Assembly (NCBI GenBank): GCA_937124615.1
Contig: CAKZKR010000016.1
Location: 62,001-126,000, forward strand
Length of the DNA: 64,000 bases
Source: an uncultured bacterium
GTDB taxonomy: Bacteria; Hydrogenedentota; Hydrogenedentia; Hydrogenedentales; Hydrogenedentaceae
Direction: 5' to 3'
This document shows, in pieces, positions 58,469-64,000 of this stretch (the stretch's first letter is position 1; each line of letters begins with the position of its first letter). The position numbers were made by a program, and so were the translations under genes. The notes beneath the pieces were generated by a model. It was not told the DNA's origin. It saw only the letters and a list, made by a program, of their open reading frames with translations, and did not search any database.

Positions 58469-59881
58469 TTAATCATTAAATTTCCATTTGCGAATATCAA
58501 TAAAATGCCCCATAATAGCGCAACCTGCAGCCATTGCGGGATTCACAAGATGGGTCCTTCCTCCTTTCCCCTGACGACCTTCAAAGTTACGATTAGAGGT
58601 TGAGGCACATCGCTCTCCCGGATTTAGGCGATCCTCATTCATGGCAAGACACATGGAACATCCCGGTTCTCTCCATTCAAATCCTGCTTCAAGAAAAATA
58701 GTATGTAAGCCTTCTTGCTCCGCCTGTTCTTTAACGAGCATCGAACCTGGAACAATTATTGCCTGCTTTATTTTTTTGCTAACTTTATAACCTTTTACTA
58801 CCCTCGCTGCATCCCTTAAATCTTCAATTCTTCCATTAGTACAGGAACCAATAAAAATTTTGTCTACTTCGATAGACTCTATAGGTATTCCTTCTTCCAA
58901 TCCCATATATTTTAAGGCTTTTTCAACTGCATTTCTACGATTTGTATCCTGTATTTCATTTAATACAGGAACTCTCCCTGAAATAGGGCTCACCATTTCC
59001 GGTGAAGTTCCCCATGTTACTTGAGGTTCTACTTCAACAGCATTAATATTTATCGTTTTATCATAAGAACAGTTCGGATCAGATGCCCATGATAACCATA
59101 ATTGAATTAGTTCTTCTTCTGGTATATGTTTTGGAATATAGGCTCTGCCTAAAAGATATTTTACAGTAACTTCATCAGGAGAAATTAGCCCCGCCCTTGC
59201 TCCTGCCTCTATTGTCATATTACATAATGTCATACGAGCTTCCATAGAAAGTTTTTTAACAACATCTCCTGTATACTCAATGACATATCCAGTTCCCCCA
59301 TCCGTTCCAATTTTCCCAATAATATGCATGATTAGGTCTTTTGCAGTTACACCAATAGGCAACTCTCCTTCTATATGAATTTGCATTGTTTTCGATTTTC
59401 TTTGCAACAATGTCTGTGTTGCAAGAACATGTTCTACTTCGCTTGTTCCGATACCAAAAGCAAGAGAGCCAAAGGCACCATGAGTTGAAGTGTGAGAATC
59501 CCCACAAACAATTGTCATTCCTGGCTGTGTCAAACCTAATTCAGGACCCACAACATGGACTATGCCATTTCTGGGGTCATGCATATCAAAACACTGAATT
59601 CCAAATTCTTTACAATTGCTTTTTAGGGTTTCCACTTGTAATGCAGACATAGGGTCTGCAATAGGTTTGTCTCTGTTCGTAGTAGGTATATTGTGGTCCA
59701 TCGTAGCAAATGTTAAATCAGGTCTACGGACTTTTCTCCCAGCCAACCGTAACCCTTCAAATGCTTGTGGTGAGGTTACTTCATGAACATAATGTCTATC
59801 AATATAAATAATAGGGTCCTGATCTTCCGGAACATAGACTAAATGAGCTTCCCATATCTTTTCATAAATATTTTTGGGCAT
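58469..59881 (-). CDS. leuC: 3-isopropylmalate dehydratase large subunit
   Basis: A 470-residue [4Fe-4S] enzyme that isomerises 2- and 3-isopropylmalate in leucine synthesis. Visible motifs are [12 protein letters not shown] (~128), the first cluster Cys in FIGSCTNGR (~350), and the CSMC pair in [12 protein letters not shown] (~410). The AAAGGAAA site precedes the ATG. An extended -10 promoter (59951-59959) and a 13-base palindrome lie in the leader. Confidence 0.97.
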   Translation of the reverse strand: MPKNIYEKIWEAHLVYVPEDQDPIIYIDRHYVHEVTSPQAFEGLRLAGRKVRRPDLTFATMDHNIPTTNRDKPIADPMSALQVETLKSNCKEFGIQCFDMHDPRNGIVHVVGPELGLTQPGMTIVCGDSHTSTHGAFGSLAFGIGTSEVEHVLATQTLLQRKSKTMQIHIEGELPIGVTAKDLIMHIIGKIGTDGGTGYVIEYTGDVVKKLSMEARMTLCNMTIEAGARAGLISPDEVTVKYLLGRAYIPKHIPEEELIQLWLSWASDPNCSYDKTININAVEVEPQVTWGTSPEMVSPISGRVPVLNEIQDTNRRNAVEKALKYMGLEEGIPIESIEVDKIFIGSCTNGRIEDLRDAARVVKGYKVSKKIKQAIIVPGSMLVKEQAEQEGLHTIFLEAGFEWREPGCSMCLAMNEDRLNPGERCASTSNRNFEGRQGKGGRTHLVNPAMAAGCAIMGHFIDIRKWKFND

Positions 59882-59913
59882 TGTGTTTCCTTTCTTTTTG
59901 ATAAATATAATCG

Positions 59914-59926
59914 TATCTCTGAGATA
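59914..59926. promoter_or_regulatory. Small palindrome in the leuC leader
   Basis: TATCTCTGAGATA is a perfect palindrome with a single central base. It lies between the predicted leuC -10 (59951-59959) and the ATG at 59881, so a bound protein would block elongation or initiation. LysR-type and other regulators use such sites, but nothing here names one. Confidence 0.3.
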
Positions 59927-59950
59927 TCTATTTCATTGAGGAGGATTATT

Positions 59951-59959
59951 ATTATATCA
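59951..59959 (-). promoter_or_regulatory. Extended -10 element of the leuCD promoter
   Basis: On the minus strand the sequence reads TGATATAAT, a perfect extended -10. No good -35 is seen at 16-18 bases, as allowed for extended -10 promoters. It would give a leader of about 60 bases before leuC. Confidence 0.45.
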
Positions 59960-60006
59960 AAAAAAATCTAACATTTGCTTTTTTGACAGAAATAAGGGAA
60001 TAGAAG

Positions 60007-61050
60007 TTATAGTTCCCTACGGTTTCCCATACCTTTTCCGACTCTCCTACCCGCTTGTTCTATGACTTTTAATACATTTTGGTGAATAACTTCAGGTTCA
60101 TCATCTGCTGAGGATTTTCCTGGATAAATTTCATACAACTTTTTATATTTTGGCGGTGTAAGGTTAGGCATGATAACATTGGCTCCCCTTTTTAAGCCCA
60201 AAATACGTCCCTCCCGAGTATTTATAGTTGCAAGTGCTGTTGTAGCCGGAATATTTGTATCTGGACAAATAATTCGTGTTAATGCAATAACTTTATAAGT
60301 CATTATCTCCGTATTAGGGACAAACCTTTCTTCATCATTTTTATAATCTTTTATAAATTCCCTTCCTAATGGTGTTTCAGGATGTGGAATATAGGGACCT
60401 ATTCCTATCATATCAATGTCTAATTTTTTAAATAATAAAATATCGTTTGCAAGACTTTCATAAGTTTGGTAGGGTATTCCTATCATTATTCCACTTCCCG
60501 CCTCATAACCTAATCTTTTTAGTTCTTCTATCTGCCTAATTCGTCGTTCTAAACTTTTTGATTGTTTTGCTGTATGAATTCTTTCAAAGAGTTCTTCATC
60601 AGAAGTTTCAAAACGAAGAAGATAACGGTTTGCACCGGCCTCTTTCCAAATTTTTAAGGATTGTTCATCACATTCTCCTAAACTTAATGTAATAGCAACA
60701 TCTGCATGTTTTTTAATCTTTATTATTAATTCTGCTATCTCATCTCTTGAAAAATATGTATCTTCGCCTGATTGAATAACAATTGTTCCATAACCATTTT
60801 TCCTTGCAAATTTAACACATTCCAAAATTTCATCATCTCTCATCCTGTATCGTGTTAGTTTCGTGTTATAAACTCGTATTCCACAATATAGACAATTTTT
60901 CTTACAGTAATTTGATATTTCGATTAAACCTCTAAGGTGAACTTCATCCCCTACAAACTGTTTTCGAACAGAATCCGCCATGTTCCACAGCTTGTTTAAC
61001 TTATGCTCGTCTTTTTCTCTTAACCAATAAAGAATATCTTCTTTGTTCAT
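60007..61050 (-). CDS. hydE: [FeFe]-hydrogenase maturation radical SAM protein HydE
   Basis: A 347-residue radical-SAM enzyme that helps build the H-cluster di-iron site. The cluster motif is CKKNCLYCGIRVYN (CxxxCxxC, near residue 49). Family-typical stretches follow: LRFETSDEELFERIH, GSGIMIGIPYQT, and GIGPYIPHPETPLG. It closes the maturation operon, starting five bases after the hydF stop. No hydrogenase structural gene lies in the window. Confidence 0.94.
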   Translation of the reverse strand: MNKEDILYWLREKDEHKLNKLWNMADSVRKQFVGDEVHLRGLIEISNYCKKNCLYCGIRVYNTKLTRYRMRDDEILECVKFARKNGYGTIVIQSGEDTYFSRDEIAELIIKIKKHADVAITLSLGECDEQSLKIWKEAGANRYLLRFETSDEELFERIHTAKQSKSLERRIRQIEELKRLGYEAGSGIMIGIPYQTYESLANDILLFKKLDIDMIGIGPYIPHPETPLGREFIKDYKNDEERFVPNTEIMTYKVIALTRIICPDTNIPATTALATINTREGRILGLKRGANVIMPNLTPPKYKKLYEIYPGKSSADDEPEVIHQNVLKVIEQAGRRVGKGMGNRREL

Positions 61051-61055
61051 GTGTA

Positions 61056-62309
61056 TTATCGTTGATTTTTAATCTTATTTGTTGATTTTTGTTTATATGT
61101 TTCCAGTGCGGAGGGAAAGGGCTCTAATGCCCGTTCAAGAATACCCAAAGAATAGGCTATTGTTAAACCATAATTACTTATTGGTACACCTTGTTTTTTG
61201 CAATGCATAATTCTATTTAACATAGCTCGTCGGTTTAGTGTACAGGCTCCACAATGTATAACCAATTTGTATTTCGTTAAGTCTGTATAGAAATCATTAC
61301 CTTGCACCGTGTCGAATTCCAACCTTCCCCCCACATATTGCATAAGCCATCTTGGTATTTTTACCCTTCCTATATCATCTGCTATTGGATGGTGGGAACA
61401 TGATTCTGCAATAAGTATTTTATCGCCGGGCTTTAAAGTCTCTATAGCCAATGTTCCTTCTACCTGTGTAATTAAATCTCCACGAAATCTTGAAAATAAT
61501 ATAGAAAAACTTGTAACCCAAATATTTGGTGGAGTATCAGCAACAACCTTCAAAAATGCCTGTGAATCAGTAACAACAATTTTCGGTGGAGTTTTTATTA
61601 GTTCCAAAACCTTGCGTAGTTCCCGTTCTTTTACCACTACACACATAGAATCGTTATCTAACAAATCTCTAATGGACTGGACCTGTGGCATAATTAATCG
61701 CCCCTTAGGTGCTTCTTTATCTATGGGGATAACAAGTACTGCTAACTCCCCAGGTCCTACTAAATCGCCTAAAATCGTTGGATTATTGATGAAATCTTCC
61801 GGGGCGGAAGCAATAAGAGCATTTTTAAATTCACTTATACCTTGTTGTTCTGATGCCACTGTTTTTACAAATAATACTTTTTCTTTTTTTAATCGACTAA
61901 ATAATTCCTCATCAGGCTCTTGCAAATCTGCTTTGTTAAATATAACCAATATAGGGATATTTCTTAGTTTAAATTCCTCAAGCAAACTTTTCTCGAATTC
62001 CCCCCATACCCCTGATTCTGTAACAATAACTGCTACATCTGTTCGGTCAAAAACCTGTCGTGTTTTCTGTATGCGTAATTCACCCAAAGCACCTATATCA
62101 TCAATTCCTGCTGTATCAATAAAAAGGACAGGACCCAATGGAAATAATTCCATAGGTTTTTCTACAGGATCGGTAGTTGTTCCTGCTGTTTCAGAAACTA
62201 TAGAAACATTTTGATGGGTAATCGCATTAAGCAAACTGGATTTTCCTACATTTCTCCTACCAAAAAGACCTATATGGAGTCGAAAAGACTTTGGGGAAGT
62301 TCTGAACAT
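61056..62309 (-). CDS. hydF: [FeFe]-hydrogenase maturation GTPase HydF
   Basis: A 417-residue protein: N-terminal G domain (P-loop GRRNVGKSS at ~14, DTAG, NKAD), a dimerisation domain, and a C-terminal iron-sulfur domain whose ligands are the CSHH and HCGAC motifs (~300 and ~350). HydF is the scaffold on which the di-iron centre is built before transfer to the hydrogenase. An AGGAA site precedes the ATG. It lies 33 bases behind aspA and 5 before hydE. Confidence 0.95.
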   Translation of the reverse strand: MFRTSPKSFRLHIGLFGRRNVGKSSLLNAITHQNVSIVSETAGTTTDPVEKPMELFPLGPVLFIDTAGIDDIGALGELRIQKTRQVFDRTDVAVIVTESGVWGEFEKSLLEEFKLRNIPILVIFNKADLQEPDEELFSRLKKEKVLFVKTVASEQQGISEFKNALIASAPEDFINNPTILGDLVGPGELAVLVIPIDKEAPKGRLIMPQVQSIRDLLDNDSMCVVVKERELRKVLELIKTPPKIVVTDSQAFLKVVADTPPNIWVTSFSILFSRFRGDLITQVEGTLAIETLKPGDKILIAESCSHHPIADDIGRVKIPRWLMQYVGGRLEFDTVQGNDFYTDLTKYKLVIHCGACTLNRRAMLNRIMHCKKQGVPISNYGLTIAYSLGILERALEPFPSALETYKQKSTNKIKNQR

Positions 62310-62342
62310 TACAAATTCCTAAAAAGGTTTATTTTTATTACT

Positions 62343-63746
62343 TCAGTCATTAAAACCTAATCTACAAATGGATTCGGGGGCTATGAGCAAATCAAATTCT
62401 TCTGATGTTAAGAGCCCTTCTTCCAATACGATATCCCGAATATTTTTTTTCAAACTACTTGCTTTTTTTGCTATTTCACATGATTTTTCATAACCTATTT
62501 TTTGTATAAGTGCCGTGAGTGTTGCGGTAGAGTTATTAACATTTATCCTGCAAACCTCTCGATTTGCAGAAATCCCTTTAACACATCTTTCAGCAAAAAG
62601 TTGTGTAACATTTATGAGCATATCAATCATATTCAAAATACAATGAGCTACCAACGGTAAAAATGGATTTAATTCAAGGTTTCCAGAAGCACATGCTAAC
62701 GATAATGTCTGGTCATATCCAAATGTAAGAAATACTACTTGACTAACAGCTTCAGGTAATACAGGATTTACTTTTCCTGGCATAATAGAAGAACCTGCTT
62801 GCAGTTGTGGAAGTTTTATTTCCCGAAAACCAGTTTCGGGACCGGAAGACAACAATCTTAAATCGTTCGCAATCTTGTTTATTGTTATAGCATAAGAACG
62901 AATAATACCGGAAACCTCTCCAAAGACATCTAAATTTTGTGTTGCATCCACGAGATTTTCTGCTCTTGAGAAACCAATATTTGAAAGTTCTCGCAGGTTA
63001 TCGACAACCCGAAAAATATAGTTTCTCGGGGCACCTAAACCTGTCCCAATAGCAGTTCCCCCCAAATTGACTACTCTCAACCTTTCTTCACATTTATAAA
63101 TTCGCCATCTGTCCCGGGCGAGGGCATCGGCATAGGCACCCATTTCTCTACCTAATGTAATTAGGGCTGCATCCTGAAATTCTGTCCTTCCCACTTTCAC
63201 AACATCTGAAAACTGTTTTTCAAGAGTCTGAAATGCTTCCAACAACAGGATGATAGCACTTTCTAACCTCCTTAACATTTTGATTGTAGCCAGTTTTAAT
63301 GCTGTTGGATAGGTATCATTAGTAGATTGATGAAGGTTTATATCATCCAGTGGAGAAATAATGTCGTATTTTGCTCGGGGAAAACCTAAAATTTCTAAGG
63401 CACGATTGGCAATAACTTCATTTATATTCATATTTGTGCTGGTTCCTGCTCCCCCCTGAAGAGCATCCACAATAACATGGTTATTCCATTTTCCTGTTGC
63501 TACCTCTTCACATGCATTAAAAATGGCTTCCGCTTTACCTTCGGGTCTTGTTAAATATCCTAATGAATAATTTGTTTTTGCACATGCAAGTTTTATAAGA
63601 CCGTATGATTGTATTAATTCCGGATGGACAGACTGTTTGGAAATTGGAAAATTTTCTACTGCACGTGCAGTATGGATACCCCAATAAACATCAGCAGGTA
63701 TCTCTTTTTCTCCTAACAAATCTGACTCAATTCGGAACTCAGACAT
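62343..63746 (-). CDS. aspA: Aspartate ammonia-lyase in the Hyd maturation operon
   Basis: A 467-residue fumarase/aspartase-superfamily enzyme. The signature GSSIMPGKVNP is near residue 318; TGLGAPRNYIF and the start FRIESDLLGEKEIPADVYWGIHT-type stretch (residues 4-26) match aspartase. It makes fumarate and ammonia from aspartate. It sits between hydG and hydF, 5 bases after hydG, an association seen in other [FeFe]-hydrogenase operons; the ammonia or fumarate may feed H-cluster ligand synthesis, or it may be a fermentative aspartate route. Fumarase itself is excluded by the operon habit more than by sequence. Confidence 0.85.
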   Translation of the reverse strand: MSEFRIESDLLGEKEIPADVYWGIHTARAVENFPISKQSVHPELIQSYGLIKLACAKTNYSLGYLTRPEGKAEAIFNACEEVATGKWNNHVIVDALQGGAGTSTNMNINEVIANRALEILGFPRAKYDIISPLDDINLHQSTNDTYPTALKLATIKMLRRLESAIILLLEAFQTLEKQFSDVVKVGRTEFQDAALITLGREMGAYADALARDRWRIYKCEERLRVVNLGGTAIGTGLGAPRNYIFRVVDNLRELSNIGFSRAENLVDATQNLDVFGEVSGIIRSYAITINKIANDLRLLSSGPETGFREIKLPQLQAGSSIMPGKVNPVLPEAVSQVVFLTFGYDQTLSLACASGNLELNPFLPLVAHCILNMIDMLINVTQLFAERCVKGISANREVCRINVNNSTATLTALIQKIGYEKSCEIAKKASSLKKNIRDIVLEEGLLTSEEFDLLIAPESICRLGFND

Positions 63747-63751
63747 ATCAA

Positions 63752-64000
63752 TTACACATAAACATCCCGTTCACCGGACTTAACACGACTCAACATTTTT
63801 TCTGTTCGTGTTCTACGGTTTTCAGGCATTGAATTTATTATTTCCTCAATTTTAACCCATCCTAATCGCTTCGTTTCAAGAGAGGCATAGTCTTCAAGGT
63901 ATTCCGCAAAGGTACTCAATGCATTCACCTCACAATGGTTCTTGATAAGTCCGGGTTTCGCAAGGTCCATAAAATCAGCACCTGTCCTACCCAATCTATA
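63752..64000 (-). CDS. hydG: [FeFe]-hydrogenase maturation protein HydG, C-terminal end only
   Basis: The frame is open to the window edge, so the gene starts outside. The 83 residues seen end exactly like HydG: GRTGADFMDLAKPGLIKNHC, NALSTFAEYLEDYAS and a final GERDVYV. HydG splits tyrosine to make the CO and CN ligands of the H-cluster. The cysteine of the C-terminal cluster in KNHC is present; the earlier pair lies beyond the edge. Confidence 0.92.
   Translation of the reverse strand, partial: YRLGRTGADFMDLAKPGLIKNHCEVNALSTFAEYLEDYASLETKRLGWVKIEEIINSMPENRRTRTEKMLSRVKSGERDVYV

Noticed and set aside
61309-62214. A 301-codon open frame on the plus strand opposite hydF
   Set aside because: It lies wholly antisense to a gene with clear motifs, is rich in Ser/Asn as expected of a shadow frame, and has no recognisable domain or ribosome binding site.

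Overview
The window is AT-rich bacterial chromosome from a Gram-negative-type organism that uses the standard bacterial code. Lipoproteins with clear lipoboxes, an Mla-type lipid transport operon, a bactofilin, curli-type (CsgG-like) domains and many secreted TPR proteins all point to a double membrane. [FeFe]-hydrogenase maturation genes point to an anaerobic or fermentative lifestyle. A secreted subtilase with thrombospondin-3 calcium repeats and a Glu-Gly repeat linker, together with a sulfatase-like hydrolase and two GH38 proteins, resembles uncultured lineages such as Hydrogenedentota and related PVC/FCB-like groups. That placement is a guess from gene style only. No rRNA, tRNA, CRISPR array, insertion sequence or prophage was seen, and no gene-free stretch exceeds 300 bases once the pseudogene at 3272-3718 is counted.

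Layout. 1-3266 (+): end of der, plsY and a DUF2723 membrane protein. 3272-4285 (-): a secreted small protein, its terminator and a decayed tandem copy. 4393-8357 (-): a MarR regulator and a giant LplT/acyltransferase/acyl-ligase fusion. 8476-9384 (+): an SDR protein. 9361-14812 (-): an envelope cluster of a protease-TPR protein, a membrane Ser/Thr kinase, a thioredoxin-fold/TPR/CsgG-like protein and a secreted membrane-anchored protein. 14900-22659 (+): a complete F-type ATP synthase operon, followed by an RlmI-type methyltransferase. 23800-30084: a CDF transporter, the subtilase, the sulfatase-like protein and a lipoprotein. 30200-34277 (+): a HAD phosphatase and a zinc-ribbon/TPR operon. 34283-43072 (-): a Cu/Zn permease, an Mla/Pqi-like transporter coupled to ligA, an FG-GAP protein and a hypothetical. 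43056-48933: a GH38 mannosidase, glutathione peroxidase, a FlgT-like secreted protein, a zinc peptidase and a bactofilin. 49063-52644 (+): lipA, a lipoyl carrier, hom and thrC. 52653-59881 (-): a second GH38-like protein, TPR and lipoprotein genes, an FmdB-like protein and leuCD. 60007-64000 (-): the hydG-aspA-hydF-hydE maturation operon.

The most interesting points are these. The ATP synthase c subunit carries two carboxylates and the other residues of the two-carboxylate sodium rotor type. The ATP synthase also has an unusual second b-type subunit with an extra N-terminal membrane helix. The second GH38 protein has lost its catalytic nucleophile, while the first keeps it at the same residue number. 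The kinase, protease and CsgG-like fusion genes form a compact and probably co-transcribed envelope-sensing unit. A free-standing lipoyl domain sits directly behind lipA.
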